From Hyperoodon ampullatus (taxonomy: Eukaryota > Chordata > Mammalia > Artiodactyla > Ziphiidae): 64,000 nt of DNA. Within the stretch, counting starts at the first letter, position 1; each line of letters opens with the position of its first letter. Shown piece by piece: positions 33,919 through 47,801 of the stretch. Position numbers and translations under genes: made by a program. The notes beneath the pieces were generated by a model. The model saw only the letters and a list, made by a program, of their open reading frames with translations. It was not told the origin of the DNA and did not search any database. The DNA is taken from contig CATKHW010000388.1 in NCBI GenBank assembly GCA_949752795.1, positions 1 to 64,000 of the forward strand. The letters run 5' to 3'.

Positions 33919-35657
33919 GTCCCTTTCACTGAGGAAGGTGTAGGTCTTGTCTATTCCATAGTTGGTTTTTGGAATGGTACCTGTGCTTATATCAAACTCT
34001 GTTTTTATGCATCACCCCACCTCTCCTTCCCCCTTAAGGAGGCATAAGAGTACTTTCTAAATGTGAGACACTGATCTCTTTCCTAACTCAGTTCAAGTGT
34101 AGCCATGTTTACAGGATCTTCATAAGTGATATCTTATGATAAGTTTCTTTTTCTCTGTGACTTATATCACTTAGAATCATCGTACCTGAATCCACCCATT
34201 TTGCTGCTACTGGTCTTATGACATTGATTTCATGGCTGAGGGATATTCCATCGTACGTAAGTACCACAATTTTTTGAACCATTTTTATATTTCCTGGGAT
34301 ATTTAAGGTGTACCCAAGTTGAGGTCCTTGTAAGCAGTGCAGCCCTAAATTTTGGGGTGGCTCTGTCTTATTGATTTTCAGTTTTCCCAAGGTATATTCC
34401 CTAGACTGGAAGTGCCCTTGGCTCTGTAGCTCTGTTGTTTACTTGTTTTAGGGAACACAATGAACTCCTCCAGAGAGGCAGTTGGCAATTTACATCCCGC
34501 CCATCAGCATAACAAGGCTCCCTGTTCTCCAGGGCCTGTCTTGCCTTTCTGGTTTTTACACATTTTATGGATGTCCCTTTTGACCGGTGGGAAGTGATAC
34601 TTCTTTGTAGTGCAGATTTGCATTGCCCGCTTGCTTGCTTGGCCAAAAAGGGCGTATGCGTTTTCTCCTGAATATATTCAGGAGAAAACGCATACGCCCT
34701 TTTTGGCCAAGTGCATCATTGTCGAAGTTGTGCCCCTCTTCCTGTGCTTTAAAGGTGAATCCAACGTACCTCTTGAAATCTGTTTCCTGCTATTCTGCCT
34801 CACTTTCAAGTCCGCCTCGTTGCCTTCCCTCAACAGATTTTTGGACGATAGTTGTCCTTTATTACTCGGCCAGTTTGTGAATTGCTGTGCCCCTGAGCTC
34901 CATTTATCAACTCGTTTTTGGTGAGCTGACCGCAAGTCCAAAATTTTGGTTCAGGACCTATACTGGTTCCCGGTGGGTGGCTGAGACTTTGGTTAATTCT
35001 TCTTCCTGCCGGGAAATTACAGTGATATGTGCCCGTCCAAATGCCTAACAGCTACTCTCTCATTGGTTCTCGCTCTTCCTTTTAATCCTCTGCCAAATTG
35101 GCAACCTGTGTGAACCAGGCGGTTAAAGGGTCTGTCTCTCCAAGTTGGGAGGTTGATAGTAAAGCAGATGGAAAGTCAAACCGGAGCACCAGGAGAGGGA
35201 CTATTCGTTGAGTTTTAGAAACCTTTCGTATTCACAGTGTGTCCGTTCTCTAGGTTTCCCGTACATGTTATAGCTGTAGTAATATTCCCTTCAACCTGGA
35301 GAGTTGGGACCCATGGAATGTGTGCCATGCAATATTTCTTTAAATGGTCTGCATTTGCTCACCCAATCTCACCAATCCTCTCAGTCCCAAGTGTCCAGCC
35401 TTATGCCACATCCAGCTGTCGTTGTAGATAGGGTCATTCCAGGTTTCATCAGAGACCCTGAAGGAAATGTAAAGAATTTTCCAGTTGTTTTGTTTTGGTT
35501 TTGAAATTCCTTTTTATAGTGGGTTTGAGCTGATTCTCGCTGCCATGTTTATGCCAGTCTAGACACACATGATTCCCTTACGGAGACATATCAATACATA
35601 GGTTTTAAGATTCTTACTAGTGAGATATATTCCTCTGCGGGAAATATGGTGTTTTGA
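33919..35657. repeat. Satellite monomer M19 (twin of M27)
   Basis: The palindrome at 34638-34711 is perfect. Its left ~170 bp resemble M14 (AAGGAGGCATAAGAGTAC near 34035) and then the resemblance stops, which marks the end of an older shared segment. CATTTTATGGATG near 34561 is diagnostic. Confidence 0.95.
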
Positions 35658-37396
35658 GTCCCTTTCACAGAGGAAGGTGTAGGTCTTGTCTATTCTATAG
35701 TTGGTTTTTGGAACGGTACCTGTGCTTATATCAAACTCTGTTTTTATGCATCACCTCACCTCTCCTTCCCCCTTAAGCAGGCATAAGAGTGTTTTCTAAA
35801 TGTGAGACACTGTTCTCTTTCCTAACTCAGTTCAAGTGTAGCCATGTTTACAGGATCTTCATAAGTGATATCTTATGATAAGTTTCTTTTTCTGTGTGAC
35901 TTATTTTACTTAGAATCATCGTACCTGAATCCACCCATTTTGCTGCTACTGGTCTTATGACATTGATTTCATGGCTGAGGGATATTCCATCGTACATAAG
36001 TACCACCATTTTTTGAAGCATTTTTATATTTCCTGGGATATTTAAGGTGTACCCAAGTTGAGGTCCTTGTAAGCAGTGCAGCCCTAAATCTTGGGGTGGC
36101 TGTGTCTTTTTGATTTTCAGTTTTCCCAAGGTATATTCCCTAGACTGGATGTGCCCTTGGCTCTGTAGCTCTGTTGTTTACTTGTTTTAGGGAACACAAT
36201 GCACTCCTCCAGAGAGGCAGTTGGCAATTTACATCCCGCCCATCAGCATAACAAGGCTCCCTGTTCTCCAGGGCCTGTCTTGCCTTTCTGGTTTTTACAC
36301 ATTTTGTGGATGTCCCTTTTGACCGGTGGGAAGTGATACTTCTTTGTAATGCAGATTTGCATTGCCCGCTTGCTTGCTTGGCCAAAAAGGGCGTATGCGT
36401 TTTCTCCTGAATATATTCAGGAGAAAACGCATACGCCCTTTTTGGCCAAGTGCATCATTGTCGAAGTTGTGCCCCTCTTCCTGTGCTTTAAAGGCGATTC
36501 CAACGTACCTCTTGAAATCTGTTTCCTGCTATTCTGCCTCGCTTTCAAGTCCGCCTCGTTGCCTTCCCTCAACAGATTTTTGGACGATAGTTGTCCTTTA
36601 TTACTCGGCCAGTTTGTGAATTGCTGTGCCCCTGAGCTCCATTTTTCAACTCGTTTTAGGTGAGCTGACCGCAAGTCCAAAATTTTGGTTCAGGACCTAT
36701 TCTGGTTCCCAGTGGGTGGCTGAGATTTTGGTTAATTCTGCTTCCTGCCGGGAAATTACAGTGATATGTGCCCGTCCAAATGCCTAACAGCTACTCTCTC
36801 ATTGGTTCTCCCTCTTCCCTTTCATCCTCTGCCAAATTGGCAACCTGTGCGAACCAGGAGGTTAAAGGGGCTGTCTCTCCAAGTTCGGAGGTTGATAGTA
36901 AAGCAGGTGGAAAGTCAAACGGGAGCACCAGGAGAGGGACTATTCGTTGAGTTTTAGAAACCTTTCGTATTCACAGTGTGTCCGTTCTCTAGGTTTCCCG
37001 TACATGTTATAACTGTAGTAATATTCCCTTCAACCTGGAGAGTTGGGACCCATGGAATGGGTGCCATGCATTATTGCTTTAAAGGGTCTGCAATTGCTCA
37101 CCCAATCTCACCAATCCTCTCAGTCCCAAGTGTCCAGCCTTATGCCACATCCAGCTGTCGTTGTAGATAGGGTCATTCCAGGTTTCATCAGAGATTCTGA
37201 AGGAATTGTAAAGAATTTCCCAGTTTTTTTGTTTTGTTTTTGAAATTCCTTTTTATAGTGGGTTTGAGCTGATTCTCGCTGCGATGTTTATGCCAGTCTA
37301 GACACACTTGATTCCCTTACGGAGACATATCAATACATAGGTTTTAAGATTCTTACTAGTCAGATATGTTCCTCTGCGGGAAATATGATGTTTTGA
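35658..37396. repeat. Satellite monomer M20 (twin of M28)
   Basis: The palindrome at 36377-36450 is perfect. It differs from M28 by a dense cluster at 36749-36921, although the rest of the pair is nearly identical. Confidence 0.95.
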
Positions 37397-39134
37397 GTCC
37401 CTTTCACTGAGGAAGGCGTAGGTCTTGTCTATTCCATAGTTGGTTTTTGGAACGGTACCTGTGCTTATATCAAACTCTGGTTTTATGCATCACCCCACCT
37501 CTCTTCCCCCTTAAGCAGGCATAAGAGTGTTTTCTAAATGTGAGACACTGTTCTCTTTCCTAACTCAGTTCAAGTGTAGCCATGTTTACAGGATCTTCAT
37601 AAGTGATATCTTATGATAAGTTTCTTTTTCTGTGTGACTTATTTCACTTAGAATCATCGTACCTGAATCCACCCATTTTACTGCTACTGGTCTTATGTCA
37701 CTGATTTCATGGCTGAGGTATATTCCATCGTACGTAAGTACCACAATTTTTTGAACCATTTTTATATTTCCTGGGATATTTAAGGTGTACCCAAGTTGAG
37801 GTCCTTGTAAGCAGTGCAGCCCTAAATTTTGGGGTGGCTCTGTCTTATTGATTTTCAGTTTTCCCAAGGTATATTCCCTAGACTGGAAGTGCCCTTGGCT
37901 CTGTAGCTCTGTTGTTTACTTGTTTTAGGGAACACAATGCACTGCTCCAGAGAGGGAGTTGGCAATTTACATCCCGCCCATCAGCATAACAAGGCTCCCT
38001 GTTCTCCAGGGCCTGTCTTGCCTTTCTGGTTTTTACACATTTTGTGGATGTCCCTTTTGACCGGTGGGAAGTGATACTTCTTTGTAGTGCAGATTTGCAT
38101 TGCCCGCTTGCTTGCTTGGCCAAAAAGGGCGTATGCGTTTTCTCCTGAATATATTCAGGAGAAAACGCATACGCCCTTTTTGGCCAAGTGCATCATTGTC
38201 GAAGTTGTGCCCCTCTTCCTGTGCTTTAAAGGCGATTCCAACGTACCTCTTGAAATCTGTTTCCTGCTATTCTGCCTCGCTTTCAAGTCCGCCTCGTTGC
38301 CTTCCCTCAACAGATTTTTGGACGATAGTTGTCCTTTATTACTCGGCCAGTTTGTGAATTGCTGTGCCCCTGAGCTCCATTTTTCAACTCGTTTTTGGTG
38401 AGCTGACCGCAAGTCCAAAATTTTGGTTCAGGACCTATGCTGGTTCCCGGTGGGTGGCTGAGACTTTGGTTAATTCTTCTTCCTGCTGGGAAATTACAGT
38501 GATATGTGCCCGTCCAAATGCCTAACAGCTACTGTCTCATTGGTTCTCCCTCTTCCCTTACATCCTCTGCCTAATTGGCAACCTGTGCGAACCAGGAGGT
38601 TAAAGGGGCTGTCTCTCCAAGTTGGGAGGTTGATAGTAAAGCAGGTGGAAAGTCAAACCGGAGCACCAGGAGAGGGAATATTCGTTGACTTTTAGAAACC
38701 TTTCGTATTCACAGTGTGTCCGTTCTCTAGGTTTCCCGTACATGTTATAACTGTAGTAATATTCCCTTCAACCTGGAGAGTTGGGACCCATGGAATGGGT
38801 GCCATGCATTATTGCTTTAAAGGTTCTGCATTTGCTCACCCAATCTCACCAATCCCCTCAGTCCCAAGTGTCCAGCCTTATGCCATATCCAGCTGTCGTT
38901 GTAGATAGGGTCATTCCAGGTTTCATCATTGACCCTGAAGGAATTGTAAAGAATTTCCCAGTTTTTTTGTTTTGTTTTTGAAAGTCCTTTTTATAGTGGG
39001 TTTGAGCTGATTCTCTCTGCCATGTTTATGCCAGTCTAGACACACTTGATTCCCTTACAGAGACATATCAATACATAGGTTTGAATATTCTTAGTAGTCA
39101 GATATATTCCTCTGCGGGACATATGGTGTTTTGA
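37397..39134. repeat. Satellite monomer M21 (twin of M29)
   Basis: The palindrome at 38115-38188 is perfect. CTTATGTCACTGATTTC near 37690, CTACTGTCTC near 38530 and CCTTACATCC near 38556 are diagnostic. The last two also appear in M28. Confidence 0.95.
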
Positions 39135-40873
39135 GTCCCTTTCACTGAGGAAGGTGTAGGTCTTGTCTATTCCATAGTTGGTTTTTGGAACGGTACCTCT
39201 GCTTATATCAAACTCTGGTTTTATGCATCACCCCACCTCTCCTTCCCCCTTAAGCAGGCATAAGAGTGTTTTCTAAATGTGAGACATTGTTCTCTTTCCT
39301 AACTCAGTTCAAGTGTAGCCATGTTTACAGAATCTTCATAAGTGATATCTTATGATAAGTTTCTTTTTCTCTGTGACTTATTTCACTTAAAATCTTCGGA
39401 CCTGAACCCACCCATTTTGCTGCTACTGGTCTTATGATATTGATTTCATGGCTGAGGGATATTCCATCGTACGTAAGTACTACAATTTTTTGAACCATTT
39501 TTATATTTCCTGGGATATTTAAGGTGTACCCAAGTTGAGGTCCTTGTAAGCAGTGCAGCCCTAAATTTTGGGGTGGCTCTCTCTTATTAATCTTCAGTTT
39601 TCCCAAGGTATATTCCCTAGACTGGAAGTGCCCTTGGCTCTGTAGCTCTGTTGTTTACTTGTTTTAGGGAACACAATGCACTCCTCCAGAGAGACAGTTG
39701 GCAATTAACATCCCGCCCATCAGCATAACAAGGCTCCCTGTTCTCCAGGGCCTGTCTTGCCTTTCTGGTTTTTACACATTTTGTGGATGTCCCTTTTGAC
39801 CGGAGGGAAGTGATACTTCTTTGTAGTGCAGATTTGCATTGCCCGCTTGCTTGCTTGGCCAAAAAGGGCGTATGCGTTTTCTCCTGAATATATTCAGGAG
39901 AAAACGCATACGCCCTTTTTGGCCAAGTGCATCATTGTCGAAGTTGTGCCCCTCTTCCTGTGCTTTAAAGGCGATTCCAGCGTACCTCTTGAAATCTGTT
40001 TCCTGCTACTATGCCTCGCTTTCAAGTCCGCCTCTTTGCCTTACCTCAACAGATTTTTGGACGATAGTTGTCCTTTATTACTCGGCCAGTTTGTGAATTG
40101 CTGTGCCCCTGAGCTCCATTTTTCAACTCGTTTTTGGTGAGCTGACCGCAAGTCCAAAATTTTGGTTCAGGACCTATGCTGGTTCCCGGTGGGGGGCTGA
40201 GACTTTGGTTAATTCTTCTTCCTGCTGGGAAATTACAGTGATATGTGCCCGTCCAAATGTCTAACAGCTACTCTCTCATTGGTTCTCCCTCTTCCCTTTC
40301 ATCCTCTGCCAAATTGGCAACCTGTGCGAACCAGGAGGTTAAAGGGGCTGTCTCTCCAAGTTGGGAGGTTGATAGTAAAGCAGGTGGAAAGTCAAACCGG
40401 AGCACCAGGAGAGGGACTATTCGTTGAGTTTTAGAAACCTTTCGTATTCACAGTGTGTCCGTTCTCTAGGTTTCCCGTACATGTTATAACTGTAGTAATA
40501 TTCCCATCAACCTCGAAAGTTGGGACCCATGGAATGGGTGCCATGCATTATTGCATTAAAGGGTCTGCATTTGCTCACCCAATCTCACCAATCCCCTCAG
40601 TCCCAAGTGTCCAGCCTTATGCCATATCCAGCTCTCGTTGTAGATAGGGTCATTCCAGGTTTCATCATTGACCCTGAAGGAATTGTAAAGAATTTACCAG
40701 TTTTTTTGTTTTGTTTTTGAAATTCCTTTTTATAGTGGGTTTGAGCTGATTCTCGCTGCCATGTTTATGCCAGTCTAGACACACTTGATTCCCTTACAGA
40801 GACATATCAATACATAGGTTTTAAGATTCTTAGTAGTCAGATATATTCCTCTGTGGGAAATATGGTGTTTTGA
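39135..40873. repeat. Satellite monomer M22 (twin of M30)
   Basis: The palindrome at 39854-39927 is perfect. GACCGGAGGGAAG near 39797, AATCTTCGGACC near 39392 and CTACTATGCC near 40005 are shared with M30. Confidence 0.95.
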
Positions 40874-42584
40874 GTCCCTTTCACTGAGGAAGGTGTAGGT
40901 CTTGTCTATTCCATAGTTGTTTTTTGGAACGATACCTGTGCTTATATCAAACTCTGGTTTTATGCATCACCCCACCTCTCCTTCCCCCTTAAGCAGGCAT
41001 AAGAGTGTTTTCTAAATGTGAGACACTGTTCTCTTTCCTAACTCAGTTCAAGTGTAGCCATGTTTACAGGATCTTCATAAGTGATATCTTATGATAAGTT
41101 TCTTTTTCTCTGTGACTTATTTCACTTAGAATCATCGTACCTGAATCCACCCATTTTGCTGCTACTGGTCTTATGACATTGATTTCATGGCTGAGGGATA
41201 TTCCATCGTACGTAAGTACCACAATATTTTGAACCATTTTTATATTTCCTGGGATATTTATGGTGTACCCAAGTTGAGGTCCTTGTAAGCAGTGCAGCCC
41301 TAAATTTTGTGGTGGCTGTGTCTTTTTGATTTTCAGTTTTCCCAAGGTATATTCCCTAGACTGGAAGTGCCCTTGGCTCTGTAGCTCTGTTGTTTACTTG
41401 TTTTAGGGAACACAATGCACTCCTCCAGAGAGGCAGTTGGCAATTTACATCCCGCCCATCAGCATAACAAGGCTCCCTGTTCTCCAGGGCCTGTCTTGCC
41501 TTTCCGGTTTTTACACATTTTGTGGATGTCCCTTTTGACCGGTGGGAAGTGATACTTCTTTGTAGTGCAGATTTGCATTGCCCGCTTGCTTGCTTGGCCA
41601 AAAAGGGCGTATGCGTTTTCTCCTGAATATATTCAGGAGAAAACGCATACGCCACATTTGGCCAAGTTCATCATTGTCGAAGTTGTGCCGCTCTTCCTGT
41701 GCTTTAAAGGCGATTCCAATGTACCTCTTGAAATCTGTTTCCTGCTATTCTGCCTCGCTTTCAAGTCCACCTCGTTGCCTTCCCTCAACAGATTTTTGGA
41801 TGATAGTTGTCCTTTATTACTCGGCCAGTTTGTGAACTCGTTTTAGGTGAGCTGACCGCTAGTCCAAAATTTCGGTTCAGGACCTATACTGGTTCCCGGT
41901 GGGGGGCTGAGACTTTGGTTAATTCTTCTTCCTGCCGGGAAATTACAGTGATATGTGCCCGTCCAAATGCCTAACAGCTACTCTCTCATTGGTTCTCTCT
42001 CTTCCCTTTCATCCTCTGCCAAATTGGCAACCTGTGCGAACCAGGAGGTTAAAGGGGCTGTCTCTCCAAGTTGGGAGGTTGATAGTAAAGCAGATGGAAA
42101 GTCAAACCCGAGCACCAGGAGAGGGACTATTCGTTGAGTTTTAGAAACCTTTCGTATTCACAGTGTGTCCGTTCTCTAGGCTTCCCGTACATGTTATATC
42201 TGTAGTAATATTCCCTTCAACCTGGAGAGTTGGGACCCAAGGAATGTGTGCCATGCATTATTGCTTTAAAGGGTCTGCATTTGCTCACCCAATCTCACCA
42301 ATCCTCTCAGTCCCAAGTGTCCAGCCTTATGCCACATCCAGCTGTCATTGTAGATAGGGTCATTCCAGGGATCATCAGAGACCCTGAAGGAATTGTAAAG
42401 AATTTCCCAGTTTTTTTTGTTTTATTTTTGAAATTCCTTTTTATAGTGGGTTTGAGCTGATTCTCGCTGCCATGTTTATGCCAGTCTAGACACACTTGAT
42501 TCCCTTACGGAGACATATCAATACATAGGTTTTAAGATTCTTACTAGTCAGATATATTCCTCTGCGGAAAATATGGGGTTTTGA
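40874..42584. repeat. Satellite monomer M23, short form with 29-bp deletion (twin of M31)
   Basis: This monomer is 1,711 bp long. A 29-bp deletion joins GTTTGTGAA directly to CTCGTTTTAGG at about 41836, with two-base (AA) microhomology at the ends. The palindrome at 41593-41666 has a damaged right arm (GCCACATTTGGCC). Confidence 0.95.
41830..41842. other. 29-bp deletion junction in M23
   Basis: The segment TTGCTGTG...TTTTTCAA present in all full-length monomers is missing here, so GTGAA abuts CTCG. Two bases of microhomology (AA) flank the lost segment. The same junction recurs 13,883 bp downstream in M31. Confidence 0.9.
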
Positions 42585-44322
42585 GTCCCTTTCACTGAGG
42601 AAGGTGTAGGTCTTGTCTATTCCATAGTTGGTTTTTGGAATGGTACCTGTGCTTATATGAAACTCTGGTTTTATGCATCACCCCACCTCTCCTTCCCCCT
42701 TAAGCAGGCATAAGACTGTTTTCTAAATGTGAGACACTGTTCTCTTTCCTAACTCAGTTCAAGTTTAGCCATGTTTACAGGATCTTCATAAGTGATATCT
42801 TATGATAAGTTTCTTTTTCTCTGTGACTTATTTCACTTAGAATCATCGTACCTGAATCCACCCATTTTGCTGCTACTGTTCTTATGACATTGATTTCATG
42901 GCTGAGGGATATTCCATCGTACGTAAGTACCACAATTTTTTGAACCATTTTTATATTTCCTGGGCTATTTAAGGTGTACCCAAGTTGAGGTCCTTGTAAG
43001 CAGTGCAGCCCTAAATTTGGGGTGGCTCTGTCTTATTGATTTTCAGTTTTCCCAAGGTATATTGCCTAGACTGGAAGTGCCCTTGGCTCTGTAGCTCTGT
43101 TCTTTACTTGTTTTAGGGAACACAATGTACTCCTCCAGAGAGGCAGTTGGCAATTTACATCCCGCCCATCAGCATAACAAGGCTCCCTGTTCTCCAGGGC
43201 CTGTCTTGCCTTTCTGGTTTTTACACATTTTGTGGATGTCCCTTTTGACCGGTGGGAAGCGATACTTCTTTATAGTGCAGATTTGCATTGCCCGCTTGCT
43301 TGCTTGGCCAAAAAGGGCGTATGCGTTTTCTCCTGAATATATTCAGGAGAAAACGCATACGCCCTTTTTGGCCAAGTGCATCATTGTCGAAGTTGTGCCC
43401 CTCTTCCTGTGCTTTAAAGGCGATTCCAACGTACCTCTTGAAATCTGTTTCCTGCTATTCTGCCTCGCTTTCAAGTCCGCCTCGTTGCCTTCCCTCAACA
43501 GATTTTTGGACGATAGTTGTCCTTTATTACTTGGCCAGTTTGTGAATTGCTGTGCCCCTGAGCTCCATTTTTCAACTCGTTTTTGGTGAGCTGACCGCAA
43601 GTTCAAAATTTTGGTTCAAGATCTATACTGATTCCCGGTGGCGGGCTGAGACTTTGGTTAATTCTTCTTCCTGCTGGGAAATTACAGTGATATGTGCCCG
43701 TCCAAATGCCTAACAGCTACTCTCTCATTGGTTCTCCCTCTTCCCTTTCATCCTCTGCCATATTGGCAACCTGTGCGAACCAGGCGGTTAAAGGGGCTGT
43801 CTCTCCAAGTTGGGAGGTTGATAATAAAGCAGATGGAAAGTCAAACCGGAGCACCAGGTGAGGGACTATTCGTTGAGTTTTAGAAACCTTTCGTATTCAC
43901 AGTGTGTCCGTTCTCTAGGATTCCCGTACATGTTATATCTGTAATAATATTCCCTTCAACCTGGAGAGTTGGGACCCATGGAATGTGTGCCAGGCATTTG
44001 TGCTTTAAAGGGTCTGCATTTGCTCACCCAATCTCACCAATCCTCTCAGTCCCAAGTGTCCAGCCTTATGCCACATACAGCTGTCATTGTAGATAGGGTC
44101 ATTTCAGGTTTCATCAGAGACCCTGAAGGAATTGTAAAGAATTTCCCAGTTTTTTTGTTTTGTTTTTGAAATTCCTTTTTATAGTGGGTTTGAGCTGATT
44201 CTCGCTGCCATGTTTATGCCTGTCTAGACACACTTGATTCCCTTACGGAGACATATCTATACATAGGTTTTAAGATTCTTACTAGTCAGATATATTCTTC
44301 TGCGGCAAATATGGGGTTTTGA
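42585..44322. repeat. Satellite monomer M24, contains C/D junction
   Basis: This is a hybrid monomer. Its left part matches the left part of M32 and its right part matches the right part of M16. The switch lies at 43273-43319, next to and inside the left arm of the perfect palindrome at 43303-43376. Confidence 0.95.
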
Positions 44323-46062
44323 GTCCCTTTCACTGAGGAAGGTGTAGGTCTTGTCTATTCCATAGTTGGTTTTTGGAACGGTACCTCTGCTTATATCAAA
44401 CTCTGGTTTTATGCATCACCCCACCTCTCCTTCCCCCTTAAGCAGGCATAAGAGTGTTTTCTAAATGTGAGACACTGTTCTCTTTCCTAACTCAGTTCAA
44501 GTGTAGCCATGTTTACAGGATCTTCATAAGTGATATCTTATGATAAGTTTCTTTTTCTGTGTGACTTATTTCACTTAGAATCATCGTACCTGAATCCACC
44601 CATTTTGCTGCTACTGGTCTTATGACATTGATTTCATGGCTGAGGGATATTCCATCGTATGAAAGTACCACAATTTTTTGAACCATTTTGATATTTCCTC
44701 GGATATTTAAGGTGTACCCAAGTTGAGGTCCTTGTAAGCAGTGCAGCCCTAAATTTTGGGGTGGCTGTGTCTTTTTGATTTTCAGTTTTCCCAAGGTATA
44801 TTCCCTAGACTGGAAGTGCCCTTGGCTCTGTAGCTCTGTTGTTTACTTGTTTTAGGGAACACAATGCACTCCTCCAGAGAGGCAGTTGGCAATTTACATC
44901 CCGCCCATCATCATAACAAGGCTCCCTGTTCTCCAGGGCCTGTCTTTCCTTTCTGGTTTTTACACATTTTGTGGATGTCCCTTTTGACCGGTGGTAAGTG
45001 ATACTTCTTTGTAGTGCAGATTTGCATTGCCCGCTTGCTTGCTTGGCCAAAAAGGGCGTATGCGTTTTCTCCTGAATATATTCAGGAGAAAACGCATACG
45101 CCCTTTTTGGCCAAGTGCATCATTGTCGAAGTTGTGCCGCTCTTCCTGTGCTTTAAAGGCGATTCCAACGTACCTCTTGAAATCTGTTTCCTGCTATTCT
45201 GCCTCGCTTTCAAGTCCGCCTCGTTGCCTTCCCTCAACAGATATTTGGACGATAGTTGTCCTTTATTACTCGGCCAGTTTGTGAATTGCTGTGCCCCTGA
45301 GCTCCATTTTTCAACTCGTTTTAGGTGAGCTGACCGCAAGTCCAAAATTTTGGTTCAGCACCTATACTGGTTCCCGGTGGGGGGCTGAGACTTTGGTTAA
45401 TTCTTCTTCCTGCCGGGAAATTACAGTGATATGTGCCCGTCCAAATGCCTAACAGCTACTCTCTCATTGGTTCTCCCTCTTCCCTTTCATCCTCTGACAA
45501 ATTGGCAACCTGTGCGAACCAGGAGGTTAAAGGGGCTGTCTCTCCAAGTTGGGAGGTTGATAGTAAAGCAGATGGAAAGTCAAACCGGAGCACCAGGAGA
45601 GGGACTATTCGTTGAGTTTTAGAAACCTTTCGTATTCACAGTGTGTCCGTTCTCTAGGTTTCCCGTACATGTTATAACTGTAGTAATATTCCCTTCAACC
45701 TGGAGAGTTGGGACACATGGAATGTGTGCCATGCATTATTGCTTTAAATGGTCTGCATTTGTTCACCGAATCTCACCAATCCTCTCAGTCCCAAGTGTCC
45801 AGTCTTATGCCACATCCAGCTGTCGTTGTAGATAGGGTCATTCCAGGTTTCATCAGAGACCCTGAAGGAATTGTAAAGAATTTCCCAGTTTTTTTGTTTT
45901 GTTTTTGAAATTCCTTTTTTATAGTGGGTTTGAGCTGATTCTCGCTGCCATGTTTATGCCAGTCTAGACACACTTGATTCCCTTACGGAGACATATCAAT
46001 ACATAGGTTTTAAGATTCTTACTAGTCAGATATATTCCTCTGCGGGAAATATGGGGTTTTGA
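44323..46062. repeat. Satellite monomer M25 (twin of M17)
   Basis: The palindrome at 45042-45115 is perfect. It shares CTCTGACAAATTGG and CGTATGAAAG with M17. I noticed no length difference from M17. Confidence 0.95.
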
Positions 46063-47801
46063 GTCCCTTTCACTGAGGAAGGTGTAGGTCTTGTCTATTC
46101 CATAGTTGGTTTTTGGAACGGTACCTGTGCTTATATCAAACTCTGGTTTTATGCATCACCCCACCTCTCCTTCCCCCTTAAGCAGGCATAAGAGTGTTTT
46201 CTAAATGTGAGACACTGTTCTCTTTCCTAACTCAGTTCAAGTGTAGCCATGTTTACAGGACCTTCATAAGTGATATCTTATGATAAGTTTCTTTTTCTCT
46301 GTGACTTATTTCACTTAGAATCATCATACCTGAATCCACCCATTTTGCTGCTACTGGTCTTATGACATTGATTTCATGGCTGAGGGATATTCCATCGTAC
46401 GTAAGTACCACAATGTTTTGAACCATTTTTATATTTCCTGGGATATTTAAGGTGTACCCAAGTTGAGGTCCTTGTAAGCAGTGCAGCCCTAAATTTTGGG
46501 GTGGCTCTGTCTTATTGATTTTCAGTTTTTCCCTGGTATATTCCCTAGACTGGAAGTGCCCTTGGCTCTGTAGCTCTGTTGTTTACTTGTTTTAGGGAAC
46601 ACAATGCACTCCTCCAGAGAGGCAGTTGGCAATTTACATCCCGCCCATCAGCATAACAAGGCTCCCTGTTCTCCAGGGCCTGTCTTGCGTTTCTGGTTTT
46701 TACACATTTTGTGGATGTCCCTTTTGACCGGTGGGAAGTGATACTACTTTGTAGTGGAGATTTGCATTGCCCGCTTGCTTGCTTGGCGAAAAAGGGCGTA
46801 TGCGTTTTCTCCTGAATATATTCAGGAGAAAACGCATACGCCCTTTTTGGCCAAGTGCATCATTGTCGAAGTTGTGCCCCTCTTCCTGTGCTTTAAAGGC
46901 GATTCCAGCGTACCTCTTGAAATCTGTTTCCTGCTATACTGCCTCGCTTTCAAGTCCGCCTCGTTGCCTTCCCTCAACAGATTTTTGGACGATAGTTGTC
47001 CTTTATTACTCGGCCAGTTTGTGAATTGCTGTGCCCCTGAGCTCCATTTTTCAACTCGTTTTAGGTGAGCTGACCGCAAGTCCAAAATTTTGGTTCAGGA
47101 CCTATACTGGTTCCCGGTGGGTGTCTGAGACTTTGGTTAATTCTTCTTCCTGCCGGGAAATTACAGTGATATGTGCCCGTCCAAATGCCTAACAGCTACT
47201 CTCTCATTGGTTCTCCCTCTTCCCTTTCATCCTCTGCCAAATTGGCAACCTGTGCGAACCAGGAGGTTAAAGGGGCTGTCTCTCCAAGTTGGGAGGTTGA
47301 TAGTAAAGCAGATGGAAAGTCAAACCGGAGCACCAGGAGAGGGACTATTCGTTGAGTTTTAGAAACCTTTCGTATTCACAGTGTGTCCGTTCTCTAGGTT
47401 TCCCGTACATGTTATAACTGTAGTAATATTCCATTCAACCTGGAGAGTTGGGACCCATGGAATGTGTGCCATGCATTATTGCTTTAAATGGTCTGCATTT
47501 GTTCACCCAATCTCACCAATCCTCTCAGTCCCAAGTGTCCAGCCTTATGCCACATCCAGCTGTCGTTGTAGATAGGGTCATTCCAGGTTTCATCAGAGAC
47601 CCTGAAGGAAATGTAAAGAATTTCCCAGTTTTTTGGTTTTGTTTTTGAAATTCCTTTTTATAGTGGGTTTGAGCTGATTCTCGCTGCCATGTTTATGCCA
47701 GTCTAGACACACTTGATTCCCTTACGGAGACATATGAATACATAGGTTTTAAGATTCTTACTAGTCAGATATATTCCTCTGCGGGAAATATGGGGTTTTG
47801 A
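46063..47801. repeat. Satellite monomer M26 (twin of M18)
   Basis: The palindrome at 46782-46855 has the GGCG left-arm change. It also carries ACAATGTTTTG and TTCCAGCGTACC like M18. Confidence 0.95.

Larger units (their letters stand above)
29415..43297. repeat. Higher-order repeat block C (8 monomers, 13,883 bp)
   Basis: From mid M16 to mid M24 the sequence recurs at a constant offset of 13,883 bp as block D. Its left breakpoint lies between 29390 and 29436, overlapping the left arm of the M16 palindrome. It includes one short monomer (M23) with a 29-bp deletion, so its length is eight standard periods less 29 bp. Confidence 0.9.
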
